Of a DNA stretch of 64,000 nucleotides, positions 16,311 through 26,053 are shown one piece after another (the first letter of the stretch is position 1; every line of letters begins with the position of its first letter). Position numbers and translations under genes: made by a program. Source of the DNA: Microbacterium sp. LWS13-1.2 (lineage in GTDB: Bacteria > Actinomycetota > Actinomycetes > Actinomycetales > Microbacteriaceae); the NCBI RefSeq assembly GCF_040144835.1, contig NZ_CP151632.1, positions 806,001 through 870,000 on the forward strand. The letters are read 5' to 3'. Under the pieces are notes generated by a model, which was not told where the DNA came from, did not search any database, and was given only the letters and a program-made list of their open reading frames with translations.

Positions 16311-18266
16311 GTGAGCACGAGTCAGCAGACGGACCCGCTGATCGGCCGTCTCGTCGACGGCCGGTACCGGGTGCGTGCTCGCATCGCCCGCGGCGGGATG
16401 GCGACCGTGTACGTCGCCACGGATCTGCGCCTCGAGCGGCGCGTCGCCCTCAAGGTCATGCACGGCCACCTGAGCGACGACACCGTGTTCCAGAGCCGGT
16501 TCATCCAGGAGGCCCGCGCGGCGGCCCGGCTGGCCGACCCGAACGTGGTGAACGTGTTCGACCAGGGTCAGGACGGCGACATGGCGTACCTCGTCATGGA
16601 GTACCTGCCGGGCATCACACTGCGTGAGCTGGTGCGCGAGCAGCGGCGGCTGACCGTGCCGCAGGCGGTGTCGATCCTCGACGCCGTGCTGTCGGGGCTC
16701 GCCGCCGCGCACAAGGCCGGCATCGTGCACCGTGACGTCAAGCCCGAGAACGTGCTCCTCGCCGAGGACGGCCGCATCAAGATCGGCGACTTCGGGCTCG
16801 CCCGCGCCACGACCGCGAACACCGCGTCGGGCGCGCAGCTGCTCGGCACGATCGCCTACCTCGCTCCCGAGCTCGTGACCCGTGGCACCGCCGACGCGCG
16901 CAGCGACATCTATGCCATCGGCATCATGCTCTACGAGATGCTCACCGGTGAGCAGCCCTACAAGGGCGAGCAGCCGATGCAGATCGCCTTCCAGCACGCG
17001 ACCGACTCCGTGCCGCGGCCGAGCGTCAAGAATCCGGGCGTGCCCGAACCCCTCGACGAACTCGTGCTGTGGGCGACCGAGAAGTCGCCGGATGAGCGCC
17101 CGCTCGACGCGCGCGAGATGCTGCAGCGCCTGCGCGACATCGAGCGCGAGCTCGGCATCTCCCCCGTCGTCGCGCGCACCGGTCCGATCGGGATCGTGCG
17201 CGACGACACCACGGCCACGGGTGAACTCACCGCAGTGCTGCCGGGCACGCCGACCGGGCCCACCGCCGCGATGGAAGAGGTCGACAACGCCGGCCGCCTT
17301 CGCCGCGCCACGCAGCGCCGCCGCTCGCGAGGCGCCTGGCTCATCGTGCTCGTGCTGCTGCTCGCGGCTCTCGCGGGCGGCCTCGGGTGGTGGTTCGGCT
17401 CGGGACCCGGATCCCTGGTGGCTGTCGCCGATGTCACGGGGAAGACGTTCGACGAGGCATCCGAGATCCTCGCTGCGGACTCCCTCGTCGCCGTGCAGCA
17501 GGGCGAGAACAGCCTCGAGGTCGCCGCCGGGCAGGTCATCCGCACGAACCCCCCGCAGGGCACACGCGTCGACAAGGACACCGAGGTGAACGTCTTCGTC
17601 TCGCTCGGTCCGGCCGAGGCCACCTTCGCGTCGTTCGCCGGCATGTCGGAGGCCGATGCCCGATCGGCCTTCACGGCGCAGTCCGTCTCGGTCGCCGACG
17701 ACAGCGCCGCGTTCTTCACGGATGCCGCCGCCGGGACCGTCATCGGCGCCTTCGTCCGGCCCGTCGGCGCACCCGACGACGGTTCGCAGGACGTCCCGTG
17801 CATCGACGGGTGCACCGTGCACCAGGGTGACAGCGCCCGGCTCCAGGTGTCGCTCGGCCCTCTGCCCGACGTCTCGGGCGAGAGCGAGGGCAAGGCCCGC
17901 AGCACCCTCGAGGGCCTTGAGCTGGTCGTCGCGGAACCGAGCCAGACCGAGGCGAGCGACTCGGTCGACGAGGGCCGCGTCATCCGGGTCATCGGCAAGG
18001 AGGACGGCGGCTGGCTCGCCCCGGGCGACACCGTGACCCTCGTGGTGTCGACGGGTCCCCCGTTGTTCGCTGTGCCGGATCTCGTCGGCATGACGCTCGC
18101 CGAAGCCCGCAACGCGGCCACCGATGCCGGCTTCACCATCGACTACGACGCCCGCTGGGATGCCTTCCCCGATCCGTTCACGCAGGTCGAATCGCAGAAG
18201 CCCGATGCCGAGGACCTGGAGCCCCGCGGCACCGTGATCTCCCTGCGCATCGCCGCTGCGCTCTGA
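16311..18266 (+). CDS. PASTA-domain Ser/Thr protein kinase (PknB/PknL class)
   Basis: Transmembrane sensor kinase, 651 residues. The kinase domain (about 19-275) shows the G-loop IARGGMATVY, Lys48 (VALK), Glu67, catalytic HRDVKPEN (140-147), DFG (160-162) and the threonines ATTANTASG of the activation loop. A basic juxtamembrane segment precedes one membrane helix (342-361). The extracellular part holds about four PASTA repeats, which in this family bind peptidoglycan fragments or lipid II. One repeat contains a CIDGC pair. Position beside the Rv2175c-like gene and aroG matches mycobacterial pknL, but PknL lacks PASTA repeats, so the domain layout is PknB-like. Confidence 0.93.
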   Translation: MSTSQQTDPLIGRLVDGRYRVRARIARGGMATVYVATDLRLERRVALKVMHGHLSDDTVFQSRFIQEARAAARLADPNVVNVFDQGQDGDMAYLVMEYLPGITLRELVREQRRLTVPQAVSILDAVLSGLAAAHKAGIVHRDVKPENVLLAEDGRIKIGDFGLARATTANTASGAQLLGTIAYLAPELVTRGTADARSDIYAIGIMLYEMLTGEQPYKGEQPMQIAFQHATDSVPRPSVKNPGVPEPLDELVLWATEKSPDERPLDAREMLQRLRDIERELGISPVVARTGPIGIVRDDTTATGELTAVLPGTPTGPTAAMEEVDNAGRLRRATQRRRSRGAWLIVLVLLLAALAGGLGWWFGSGPGSLVAVADVTGKTFDEASEILAADSLVAVQQGENSLEVAAGQVIRTNPPQGTRVDKDTEVNVFVSLGPAEATFASFAGMSEADARSAFTAQSVSVADDSAAFFTDAAAGTVIGAFVRPVGAPDDGSQDVPCIDGCTVHQGDSARLQVSLGPLPDVSGESEGKARSTLEGLELVVAEPSQTEASDSVDEGRVIRVIGKEDGGWLAPGDTVTLVVSTGPPLFAVPDLVGMTLAEARNAATDAGFTIDYDARWDAFPDPFTQVESQKPDAEDLEPRGTVISLRIAAAL

Positions 18267-18279
18267 CCGCAGATACAGC

Positions 18280-18319
18280 GAAGATCCCGGATGCCTCGGC
18301 CGAGGCATCCGGGATCTTC
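18280..18319. terminator. Bidirectional terminator between kinase gene and aroG
   Basis: A perfect 20-bp inverted repeat with no spacer: GAAGATCCCGGATGCCTCGG (18280-18299) and its complement (18300-18319). It serves convergent genes ending at 18266 and 18328. The stem contains the GGATGCC heptamer common in this genome. Confidence 0.9.
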
Positions 18320-18327
18320 TGCGTGTG

Positions 18328-19677
18328 TCAGGCGCGAGCGGTGAGCTTCTCGAGCTCTTCGGCGACGAGGAAGGCCAGCTCGAGCGACTGCATGTGGTTC
18401 AGGCGCGGGTCGCAGAGCGACTCGTACCGCGTGGCGAGGGTGGCCTCATCGATGTGCTCGGAGCCGCCCAGGCACTCGGTGACGTCGTCGCCGGTGAGCT
18501 CGACGTGGATGCCGCCCGGGAATGTGCCGACCGCGCGGTGCGCCTCGAAGAAGCCGCGCACCTCGTCGACGACGTCGTCGAAGCGACGCGTCTTGTAGCC
18601 GGTGGGCGTGGTGATGCCGTTGCCGTGCATGGGGTCGGTGACCCACAGCGGGGTGGCGCCGGAATCGCGCACGGCCTGCAGGAGCGGCGGCAGCGCGTCG
18701 CGGATCTTGCCCGCGCCCATGCGCGTGATGAACGTGAGACGGCCGGGCTCTCGGTTCGGGTCGAGCTTGTCGATGAGCGCCAGCGCCGTCTCGGGCGTCG
18801 TCGTCGGCCCGAGCTTCACGCCGATGGGGTTGCGGATCTTCGAGAAGTAGTCGACGTGCGCGCCGTCGAGATCACGGGTGCGCTCACCGATCCACAGGAA
18901 GTGGGCCGACGTGTTGTACGGCGTGTCGGTGCGCGAGTCGATCCGCGTCATCGGCCGCTCGTAGTCCATGAGCAGGCCCTCGTGACCGGTGTAGAACTCG
19001 ACGCGCTTGAGCTCGTCGAAGTCCGCGCCGGCAGCCTCCATGAACCTGATCGCACGGTCGATCTCGGTCGCGAGACGCTCGTACTGCTGGTTCGCGGGGT
19101 TCTGCGCGAAGCCCTTGTTCCAGGAGTGCACCTCGCGGAGGTCGGCGAAGCCGCCCTGCGTGAACGCGCGGATCAGATTGATGGTCGACGCCGCCGTGTG
19201 GTAGCCCTTCAGCAGCCGCTGCGGGTCCGCCTGGCGCGAGCCTTCAGTGAAGTCGTAGCCGTTGACGATGTCGCCGCGGTAGGCCGGCAGCGTGACATCG
19301 CCGCGCGTCTCGGTGTCGCTCGAGCGCGGCTTGGCGAACTGACCCGCCATGCGACCCATCTTCACGATCGGCATCGATGCGCCGTACGTGAGCACGACGG
19401 CCATCTGGAGCACCGTCTTGATGCGGTTGCGGATCTGCTCGGCGGTCGCCCCCGCGAAGGTCTCGGCGCAGTCGCCGCCCTGCAGCAGGAACGCGCGGCC
19501 CGACGCGGCACGGGCGAGACGGTCACGCAGGTTGTCGACCTCACCCGCGAACACCAGCGGGGGCAGTGTGGCCAGCTCAGCGGATGCCGCGACCGCCGCC
19601 TCGGCGTCATACCACTGGGGCTGCTGCTTGATGGGCAGGGTCCGCCAGTGGTCGAGTGCGTCGAGCTGCTGAAGCAT
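18328..19677 (-). CDS. aroG: 3-deoxy-7-phosphoheptulonate synthase, class II
   Basis: Condenses phosphoenolpyruvate and erythrose 4-phosphate, the first step of the shikimate pathway. 449 residues, the normal length of plant/actinobacterial class II enzymes. Clear signatures: LLQGGDCAETF, KMGRMAGQFAKPRS, LPAYRGDIVNG, EFYTGHEGLLMDYE and VTDPMHGNG. The ATG at 19677 has TAGACT 6 nt upstream, so it is likely leaderless. Class II enzymes in Actinobacteria are often allosterically controlled and can associate with chorismate mutase encoded elsewhere. Confidence 0.96.
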   Translation of the reverse strand: MLQQLDALDHWRTLPIKQQPQWYDAEAAVAASAELATLPPLVFAGEVDNLRDRLARAASGRAFLLQGGDCAETFAGATAEQIRNRIKTVLQMAVVLTYGASMPIVKMGRMAGQFAKPRSSDTETRGDVTLPAYRGDIVNGYDFTEGSRQADPQRLLKGYHTAASTINLIRAFTQGGFADLREVHSWNKGFAQNPANQQYERLATEIDRAIRFMEAAGADFDELKRVEFYTGHEGLLMDYERPMTRIDSRTDTPYNTSAHFLWIGERTRDLDGAHVDYFSKIRNPIGVKLGPTTTPETALALIDKLDPNREPGRLTFITRMGAGKIRDALPPLLQAVRDSGATPLWVTDPMHGNGITTPTGYKTRRFDDVVDEVRGFFEAHRAVGTFPGGIHVELTGDDVTECLGGSEHIDEATLATRYESLCDPRLNHMQSLELAFLVAEELEKLTARA

Positions 19678-19683
19678 CCCTCG

Positions 19684-19689
19684 AGTCTA
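19684..19689 (-). promoter_or_regulatory. Leaderless -10 of aroG
   Basis: TAGACT on the minus strand, 6 nt before the aroG ATG. Confidence 0.6.
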
Positions 19690-19739
19690 GCCGTGACGAG
19701 GTCGGCGCCGGCGCCGCGTGACGCCCGTTCGCCGGGCGG

Positions 19740-20429
19740 TCAGCGAGTCTTCTTCTTGAGGCGGTCCTTGACCGTCGACGCGTAGACGTCCTCGTACTCC
19801 TGCTCGCCCAGCCGCTGCAGCGCCACCATGATCTCGTCGGTGATCGAGCGCAGGATGTAGCGATCGCCCTCCATGCCCGCGAACCGCGAGAAGTCGAGGG
19901 GCTCGCCGACGACGATGCCCACCCGCACGATGCGCGGGATCGTGGTGCCGATCGGCATCATCGTGTCGGTGTCGACCATCAGCACCGGCACCACCGGGAC
20001 GTGCGCCTCGAGCGCCATGCGCGCGATGCCGGTGCGGCCGCGGTACAGCTTGCCGTCGGGGCTGCGCGTGCCCTCGGGGTAGATGCCGAGCAGATCCCCG
20101 CGGCCCAGCACCTGCAGGCCGGTGTTGAGCGAGGCCTCCGAGGCTTTGCCGCCAGAGCGGTCGATCGGAAGCTGCCCCGTGCCCTTGAAGAACATGCGCG
20201 TCGCCCAGCCCTTGAGGCCCTTGCCCGTGAAGTAGTCGCTCTTGGCGAGGAACGACACCGAACGGTCGAGCATCAGCGGCAGGAAGATCGAGTCGACGAA
20301 CGACAGGTGGTTGCTGGCAAGGATCGCGGCTCCCTCTGCGGGGACGTTGCGCCGGCCGACGATCCACGGGCGCCAGATCGCCTTGACGATCGGCCCGATG
20401 ACCACGTACTTCATCAGCCAATAGAACAT
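19740..20429 (-). CDS. 1-acyl-sn-glycerol-3-phosphate acyltransferase family protein
   Basis: Membrane-associated PlsC-type acyltransferase, 229 residues. The active-site motif is NHLSFVD (His-x4-Asp) and the substrate-binding motif is YPEGTRSPDGKLYRGRTG. An N-terminal hydrophobic helix anchors it. It likely acylates lysophosphatidate in phospholipid synthesis, though other lyso-lipids are possible. It starts 4 bp after the glucokinase stop, so the two form an operon, a pairing also common in related Actinobacteria. The last residues are Lys/Arg-rich. Confidence 0.9.
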   Translation of the reverse strand: MFYWLMKYVVIGPIVKAIWRPWIVGRRNVPAEGAAILASNHLSFVDSIFLPLMLDRSVSFLAKSDYFTGKGLKGWATRMFFKGTGQLPIDRSGGKASEASLNTGLQVLGRGDLLGIYPEGTRSPDGKLYRGRTGIARMALEAHVPVVPVLMVDTDTMMPIGTTIPRIVRVGIVVGEPLDFSRFAGMEGDRYILRSITDEIMVALQRLGEQEYEDVYASTVKDRLKKKTR

Positions 20430-20433
20430 CCCG

Positions 20434-21369
20434 CTACGCCTCTGTGCCGGCGAGGTCGGCGGCGCCGATCAGGCCGGCGTCGTTGACGAGCCTCGCGATG
20501 GCGAAGGTCGCGATCGGCCGGTCGCCGTAGCCGGGCAGCGACCGCTCGTACGCCAGGCGCATCGGCTCGAGCAGCGCATCGCCGAGTTGGGCGACGCCGC
20601 CGCCGATGACGAACAACTCGGGGTCCAGCACCGCCTGGAAGCCGCCGCACGCCTCGCCGAGCGCGGTCGCGACGCGGCGCAGGGCCTCTGCGGCGCCGGC
20701 GTCCCCGGCGAGGACCAGGCGCGAGACGGCCGGGCCGCTGATCGAGCCGTGCTCGGCGCGGTGGGCGGCCAGGGCCGCGCCGATCCCGCCGGCGTCGGCG
20801 ATCTCACCGGCCTCGCGCTGGAGCGCGCGGCCGGAGGCGTACTGCTCGAGGCAGCCGTGCTGTCCGCACCCGCAGAGCAGGCCGTCCCGGATGAAGCGCG
20901 TGTGGCCGAGCTCTGCGGCGATGCCGTGGCCGCCGCGGAACAGTTTGCCGTCGAGGACGATGGCCCCGCCGACGCCCGTGCCCATGGTGAGCATGACCAT
21001 GTGGTCGACGTCGCGTCCGGCGCCGAAGCGGAACTCGGCCCAGCCGGCGGCATTCGCGTCGTTCTCGATCGTGACCGGGAGGCCGATGCCGTCTTCGAGC
21101 GTCGCCTTCAGCGGCTCGTTGTGCCAGGCGATGTTCGGTGCGTGGATGACGGTGGCGCGGTCGCGGTCGATGAAGCCGGCGGCCGCGACGCCGACGGCGG
21201 CGACCCGGTGGGTCGCGCGGAAGTACCGGGCCATGTCGACCACGGCCTGCGCGAGCGCGGCCGTGTCGGTCGGCGTGTCGACACGGAGCTGTTCGACGAT
21301 GCCGCCGTCGGAGTCGACGACGCCTCCCGCGATCTTGGTTCCGCCGATGTCGATACCGACCTTGAGCAC
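20434..21369 (-). CDS. ROK-family glucokinase
   Basis: Phosphorylates glucose in the cytoplasm. 311 residues. The phosphate loop is GIDIGGTKIAGGVVD at the N-terminus; the ROK sugar-binding/zinc signature is CGCGQHGCLEQYASGRAL, with ENDANAAGWAE holding the catalytic Asp. The start is GTG at 21369 behind GAGGGAGATC. There is no N-terminal HTH domain, so it is a kinase rather than a ROK repressor. A TAGACT hexamer at 21411-21416 (minus strand) could be the -10 of a short-leader transcript. The same frame stays open far upstream, but that is antisense to the acyl-CoA ligase. Confidence 0.93.
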   Translation of the reverse strand: MLKVGIDIGGTKIAGGVVDSDGGIVEQLRVDTPTDTAALAQAVVDMARYFRATHRVAAVGVAAAGFIDRDRATVIHAPNIAWHNEPLKATLEDGIGLPVTIENDANAAGWAEFRFGAGRDVDHMVMLTMGTGVGGAIVLDGKLFRGGHGIAAELGHTRFIRDGLLCGCGQHGCLEQYASGRALQREAGEIADAGGIGAALAAHRAEHGSISGPAVSRLVLAGDAGAAEALRRVATALGEACGGFQAVLDPELFVIGGGVAQLGDALLEPMRLAYERSLPGYGDRPIATFAIARLVNDAGLIGAADLAGTEA

Positions 21370-21410
21370 GATCTCCCTCTCCGGCCGCCGCACGTACGAC
21401 AGCGCCTTGA

Positions 21411-21416
21411 AGTCTA
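21411..21416 (-). promoter_or_regulatory. Candidate -10 of the glucokinase operon
   Basis: TAGACT on the minus strand, about 41 nt before the GTG, giving a leader of roughly 35 nt that contains the ribosome site. Confidence 0.4.
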
Positions 21417-21468
21417 TCCAGGCGGTCTTCGTCCACACCCGCCACTGTCCGCGATGTGACGGCCGATT

Positions 21469-21474
21469 AGACTC
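21469..21474 (+). promoter_or_regulatory. Candidate -10 of the acyl-CoA ligase gene
   Basis: TAGACT, about 48 nt before the GTG at 21523. The leader carries GAAGGAG just before the start. Confidence 0.4.
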
Positions 21475-21522
21475 GGATGAGATCCACCCGAGATTCATCC
21501 GTCCGGTACCGAAGGAGCTGCC

Positions 21523-23349
21523 GTGGTTCAGTTCGAAGTCCCTGCCATAGTCCCCGCCGATCCGCAGGCAAACGTCACCGACCTGCTGGTCGAGCGCGTC
21601 AAGGCGACGCCCGACCGCGCGCTGTTCGCCGTGCCCGATGGCGACGGCTGGCGCGACATCACCGCGGCCGAGTTCCAGAAGCAGGTCATTGCGCTCGCCA
21701 AGGGCTTCGTCGCCGGAGGCATCGAGCCCGGAGACAAGGTCGGCTTCATCGCCCGCACCACGTACGACTGGACGCTGGTCGACTTCGCCCTGTTCTATGC
21801 CGGTGCCGTGATGGTACCGATCTATGAGACCAGCTCGACGGCGCAGATCGCGTGGAACCTGACCGACTCCGGTGCGATCGCGATCATCACCGAATCGTCC
21901 GATCACACTGCCCGCTTCGCCGCGGCGCGCGACGAGCTGCCGCTCATCCGCGCCGCGTGGGAGATGCACAGCGGCGACCTCGACCGGCTCATCGCCGAGG
22001 GCGCCGGCGTCTCCGACGACGAGATCGAGCGCCGGCGCAGTATCGCCAACGGCGCCGACATCGCCACGCTCATCTACACGTCGGGCTCGACCGGGCGCCC
22101 CAAGGGGTGCGTGCTCACGCACAGCAACTTCGTCGAGCTCACCCGCAACGCGACGCTGTCCAACCAGGAGGTGTTCGCCACCCCGGGCGCGTCGACCCTG
22201 CTGTTCATCACGACCGCGCATGTGTTCGCGCGGTTCATCTCCATCCTCGACATCCACGCCGGTGTGAAGACCGGGCACCAGCCCGACACCAAGCAGCTGC
22301 TGCCCGCGCTCGGCTCCTTCAAGCCGACGTTCCTCCTCGCCGTGCCGCGCGTCTTCGAGAAGGTGTACAACTCCGCCGAGCAGAAGGCCGAGGCCGGCGG
22401 CAAGGGCAAGATCTTCCGCGCCGCTGCGCACACGGCGGTCGAACACTCCCGTCTGAAGCAGGAGGGCAAGAAGGTCCCGCTGGGCACGAAGATCAAGTTC
22501 GCGCTGTTCGATCGGCTCGTCTACAGCAAGCTCCGCACGGCCATGGGCGGCAACATCGCCTACGCGGTCTCGGGCTCCGCGCCGCTCGGCCCCCGCCTCG
22601 GGCACTTCTTCCATAGCCTCGGCGTCACCATCCTCGAGGGCTACGGCCTGACCGAGACCACGGCGCCGGCGACCGTCAACCAGGCCCGCAAGTCGAAGAT
22701 CGGCACGGTCGGCCCCGTGATCCCCGGCGTCGGCATCCGTCTCGGCGATGACGGCGAGATCCAGGTGCGCGGAATCAACGTGTTCAAGGAGTACTGGCGC
22801 AACCCCGAGGCGACGGCCGACGCCTTCGACGGCGACTGGTTCAAGACCGGCGACATCGGGGCGTTCGACGACGAGGGCTTCCTCACGATCACCGGTCGCA
22901 AGAAGGAGATCATCGTCACCGCCGGCGGCAAGAACGTCGCGCCCGCCGCTCTGGAAGACCCGATCCGCGCCAATCCGATCGTCGGCCAGGTCGTCGTCGT
23001 CGGCGACCAGAAGCCGTTCATCGCCGCGCTGGTGACGCTCGACCCCGAGATGCTGCCGACGTGGCTGTCGAACAACGGCCTGTCCGCCGACATGTCCCTC
23101 GCCGATGCCGCGAAGAACGACGCGGTGCGCGCCGAGGTGCAGCGTGCGATCGATCGCGCCAACACGACGGTGTCCCGCGCGGAGTCGATCCGCAAGTTCA
23201 CGATCCTTCCGAGCGAATGGACCGAGGCCAGCGGTCACCTGACGCCCAAGATGAGCATCAAGCGCAACGTGATCCTCGCCGACTTCGCCGGCGACATCGA
23301 GGAGATCTACGCCGTGCCGGTGAACACCACGAACGTCTCGCTCTCGTAA
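21523..23349 (+). CDS. Long-chain fatty acid--CoA ligase (FadD15-like)
   Basis: Activates fatty acids to acyl-CoA through an acyl-adenylate, at the membrane. 608 residues. ATP/AMP motif LIYTSGSTGRPKGCVLTHSNF, adenylate motif LEGYGLTETTAPATVN, the hinge segment FKTGDIGAFDDEGFLTITGRKKEIIVTAGGKNVAP, and a C-terminal SIKRN lysine context. GTG start at 21523 behind GAAGGAG. It is divergent from glucokinase and converges on def. Confidence 0.93.
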   Translation: MVQFEVPAIVPADPQANVTDLLVERVKATPDRALFAVPDGDGWRDITAAEFQKQVIALAKGFVAGGIEPGDKVGFIARTTYDWTLVDFALFYAGAVMVPIYETSSTAQIAWNLTDSGAIAIITESSDHTARFAAARDELPLIRAAWEMHSGDLDRLIAEGAGVSDDEIERRRSIANGADIATLIYTSGSTGRPKGCVLTHSNFVELTRNATLSNQEVFATPGASTLLFITTAHVFARFISILDIHAGVKTGHQPDTKQLLPALGSFKPTFLLAVPRVFEKVYNSAEQKAEAGGKGKIFRAAAHTAVEHSRLKQEGKKVPLGTKIKFALFDRLVYSKLRTAMGGNIAYAVSGSAPLGPRLGHFFHSLGVTILEGYGLTETTAPATVNQARKSKIGTVGPVIPGVGIRLGDDGEIQVRGINVFKEYWRNPEATADAFDGDWFKTGDIGAFDDEGFLTITGRKKEIIVTAGGKNVAPAALEDPIRANPIVGQVVVVGDQKPFIAALVTLDPEMLPTWLSNNGLSADMSLADAAKNDAVRAEVQRAIDRANTTVSRAESIRKFTILPSEWTEASGHLTPKMSIKRNVILADFAGDIEEIYAVPVNTTNVSLS

Positions 23350-23365
23350 CTCCGGCGACGGATGC

Positions 23366-23401
23366 CAGAAGCCCCGGGCCCTCCAGGACCCGGGGCTTCT
23401 G
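23366..23401. terminator. Bidirectional terminator between acyl-CoA ligase gene and def
   Basis: Perfect 13-bp stem CAGAAGCCCCGGG (23366-23378) / CCCGGGGCTTCTG (23389-23401) with a 10-nt loop between convergent genes. Confidence 0.88.
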
Positions 23402-23416
23402 TTCATCCGGCCCGCG

Positions 23417-23908
23417 TCAGAACCAGTCGGACTCGCGGATCTCGCGCATCGCGATGCGGCGCTCCTCGGGGGTGAGCCGCTTCAGGTAGAGCATGCCGTC
23501 CAGGTGGTCCGTCTCGTGCTGCAGCGCCTGGGCGAGCAGCCCCTCCCCCTCCAGGACGAGCTCGTTGCCGTCGAGGTCCATGCCCACGACCTTCGCCCAG
23601 GGGTAGCGGACCGCGTCGTGCCAGAGCCCCGGCACCGACAGGCATCCCTCGCCGATGGCCTCGGGCTCGCCCGACACCTCCACCAGCACGGGGTTCAGGA
23701 CGTACCCGATGTCGCCGTCGATGTTGTAGCTGAAGGCCCGCAGGCCGACGCCGATCTGGGGTGCCGCCACACCGGCGCGGCCGGGGAGCTCGACGGTGTC
23801 GAGGAGGTCGCGGACGAGGGCGCGCACGCCGTCGTCGATCTTCTCGATGGGCGCGCTGACCGCCGTGAGAACGGGGTCGCCGAAGACACGGATGGGACGA
23901 ACAGCCAT
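23417..23908 (-). CDS. def: Peptide deformylase
   Basis: Removes the N-formyl group from nascent proteins. 163 residues. The three family motifs are [16 protein letters not shown] (metal-ligand Cys) and QHETDHLDG (HExxH metal site). ATG at 23908 starts [14 protein letters not shown], the usual start. It begins 8 bp after the stop of the MinD-like gene and is probably co-transcribed with it. Confidence 0.96.
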   Translation of the reverse strand: MAVRPIRVFGDPVLTAVSAPIEKIDDGVRALVRDLLDTVELPGRAGVAAPQIGVGLRAFSYNIDGDIGYVLNPVLVEVSGEPEAIGEGCLSVPGLWHDAVRYPWAKVVGMDLDGNELVLEGEGLLAQALQHETDHLDGMLYLKRLTPEERRIAMREIRESDWF

Positions 23909-23916
23909 CGGGTGCC

Positions 23917-25980
23917 TCAGGCCGCCGGCGCGAGCGAACGGAGGCCCTCTACCACGGTCGCCGCGAGAGCACGTGCGGCATCCCGCGTCGCGGGCTGCAG
24001 CTCGCGGAACACGATGGCGCTGCCGGCCGCGATGTGGGCGTCGTAGGGGACGCGCACCACGGCGCGCACGCGGGAGCGGAAATGCGACTCCAGCTCGTCG
24101 AGCTGTACGAGCGGCTGCCCGGGGCGTGCGTTGTTGAGCACCACGACGGCGCTGCGCACCTTGTCCGCGTACCCGTTCGTCTCGAGCCACGTGAGCGTCT
24201 CCGACGCGAGGCGCGCCTCGTCGACGCTCAGCCCGGCGACGATCACGAGCTGGTCGGCGAGATCGAGCGTGGCGCCCATCACCGAGTGCACGATGCCGGT
24301 GCCGGTGTCGGTGAGCACGACCGAGTAGTAGTGGGCCGCGAGTGCCGCGACGTTCCGGTAGTCGGCGTCGTTGAACGCCTCCGAAACGCGGGGGTCGGCA
24401 TCGGAGGCGACGACGTCGAGCCGGGTCTCGTCGCGCGCGACGATGTTCGAGAGGTCGTTGAAGCCGACGACCTCGGGGCTGATGCGCACCAGGTCGCGGA
24501 CGGTCTTGCCGCTGTCCCTCGAGATCCGCTCGGCGAGGGTCCCCCGGTCCGGGTTCGCATCCATCGCGATGACGCGGTCGTCGCGTGCGTCCGCCAGCGC
24601 CTGGCCGAGCAGCGCGGTGACGGTCGTCTTACCGACGCCGCCCTTGCGCGACAGCACCGGTACGAATCGCGCGCCGCCGGTCAGGGGCGCTGCGATGCGA
24701 CGGTCGAGATCCTTGCGCGCCTTCGCGCGTTTGCTGTCGCCGAGGTTGATGCGCCGACCCGAGATCGAGTAGACGAAATGCTGCCAGGCGCCCTCGGGCT
24801 CTGGCCGCACGACCTGGTGGGGGTCGAGCAGCCGGTCGGCGGTGAGCAGGTCGGCGGTCTCGCGGTCGGCTTCGAACTCACCCAGGCGCTTCGACGACAG
24901 GGTGACGTCTGCGCGCGGGAATGCGGCGCGCTCGACGGCCGAGCGCTCGACGACGGGCTGCGCCCCGGTGTGGTTCGCTGCGCGGCGTGTCGCGGGCGTC
25001 GGGCCTGTGGCGGTCTTCGCGGCAGCGGCGGCGGCCGAGACCGACGGCGGTGCGGGCGACGTCGGGGGCGCGGATGCCGCGGCCGCGGCATCCGTCGTGC
25101 CGGCGTCCTCGCCGTTGTCGGCCGGGGTCTTCGCGCTCATAGGCTCCTCCGCGGTGTCGTCGGTCGCGATGACATCGTCTCCCGTTGCGGCGTTCTCCGC
25201 CAGAGCGGCTTCGACCTCTTCCTCGGCGAGGACGATGTCGAACTCGGCGGGATCGAACTCTTCATCGAAGTCCGCGTCCTCGAACTCGACGGCGTCGAAG
25301 TCGACGACCTCGAACTCATCGACGGCACGCTCGGCGGCGGCGGGCTCGGCGGTGACGGCCGCCGCGGCAGGCTGGTCGCCGGCGGGCTCGGACTCCTCGG
25401 ACTCGGGCTCAGCGGCTTCGAACGCGGGCTCGATGCTCTCCGCTGCGACACCCGGCTCGTCCTCGACGACGTACGCCGCCGAGGCCGCGTCCTCGGCGGC
25501 CACGGGGGCAGCCGCCTGCTCGTCCGCCTGGTGCTCCTCGGCATGGACCGTCTCGGCCTGGTACTCCTCGGCCTGGGCCGTCTCGGCGGCCTCGAGCACC
25601 TCGAGCACCTCGTCGGCGTCGGCGATGTCCTCCACCGGGGCCGCGGCCGCGAAGCCTTCGCCCTCGATGGTCCACTCCTCGAGATCGGCGTTCGTCTCGA
25701 TGATCTCCGCCTCGGTCGTGTCGGCCGGATACTCCGCGGCCGGCGCGGACGCGATGACGGGAAGGTCCGCGTCGGCGGGGATCTCGATGATGAACGGCAC
25801 CTCGTCGTCGATGACGTCGTCATCGGCAAGGTCGTCGTCGGACTCGGACGGCAGCTCGACGTTCACCTGCGCCGTCGCACCACCCAGGATGCCGAGACCG
25901 GTCGTGTCGATGCTGCCCGTCTCGGAGAGCACCCCGTTCTCGGGCTCGTCGGGCGTGTGTTCGGTGCGATCGGGCGTCAC
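23917..25980 (-). CDS. MinD/ParA-like ATPase with long acidic N-terminal region
   Basis: 687 residues if translation starts at the GTG at 25980, which has AGGAGAA 7 nt upstream. Residues about 30-310 are a low-complexity Asp/Glu/Ala/Val-rich region, likely disordered, with blocks such as [20 protein letters not shown]. An Ala/Pro/Thr linker and basic segment lead to the ATPase domain: [19 protein letters not shown] is the deviant Walker A, then [15 protein letters not shown] and [20 protein letters not shown]. This resembles the ESX-associated/actinobacterial MinD-like family, but no ESX genes are nearby. An in-frame ATG at 25140 with GGAGGAG just before it would give a 407-residue form without the acidic region. 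Function is unknown; a role in positioning or scaffolding is conjecture. Confidence 0.85.
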   Translation of the reverse strand: MTPDRTEHTPDEPENGVLSETGSIDTTGLGILGGATAQVNVELPSESDDDLADDDVIDDEVPFIIEIPADADLPVIASAPAAEYPADTTEAEIIETNADLEEWTIEGEGFAAAAPVEDIADADEVLEVLEAAETAQAEEYQAETVHAEEHQADEQAAAPVAAEDAASAAYVVEDEPGVAAESIEPAFEAAEPESEESEPAGDQPAAAAVTAEPAAAERAVDEFEVVDFDAVEFEDADFDEEFDPAEFDIVLAEEEVEAALAENAATGDDVIATDDTAEEPMSAKTPADNGEDAGTTDAAAAASAPPTSPAPPSVSAAAAAAKTATGPTPATRRAANHTGAQPVVERSAVERAAFPRADVTLSSKRLGEFEADRETADLLTADRLLDPHQVVRPEPEGAWQHFVYSISGRRINLGDSKRAKARKDLDRRIAAPLTGGARFVPVLSRKGGVGKTTVTALLGQALADARDDRVIAMDANPDRGTLAERISRDSGKTVRDLVRISPEVVGFNDLSNIVARDETRLDVVASDADPRVSEAFNDADYRNVAALAAHYYSVVLTDTGTGIVHSVMGATLDLADQLVIVAGLSVDEARLASETLTWLETNGYADKVRSAVVVLNNARPGQPLVQLDELESHFRSRVRAVVRVPYDAHIAAGSAIVFRELQPATRDAARALAATVVEGLRSLAPAA

Positions 25981-26053
25981 TGCGAAGTTCTCCTGGGAAG
26001 ACGGCGCCTGTGCCGGTGCCGGGGCGCATATCGGGCGTATGCCGCCCTCCAGG

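Noticed and set aside
20434..23406. Extended minus-strand frame upstream of glucokinase
   Set aside because: Everything before 21369 is antisense to the acyl-CoA ligase; the GTG with a ribosome site at 21369 gives the full glucokinase.
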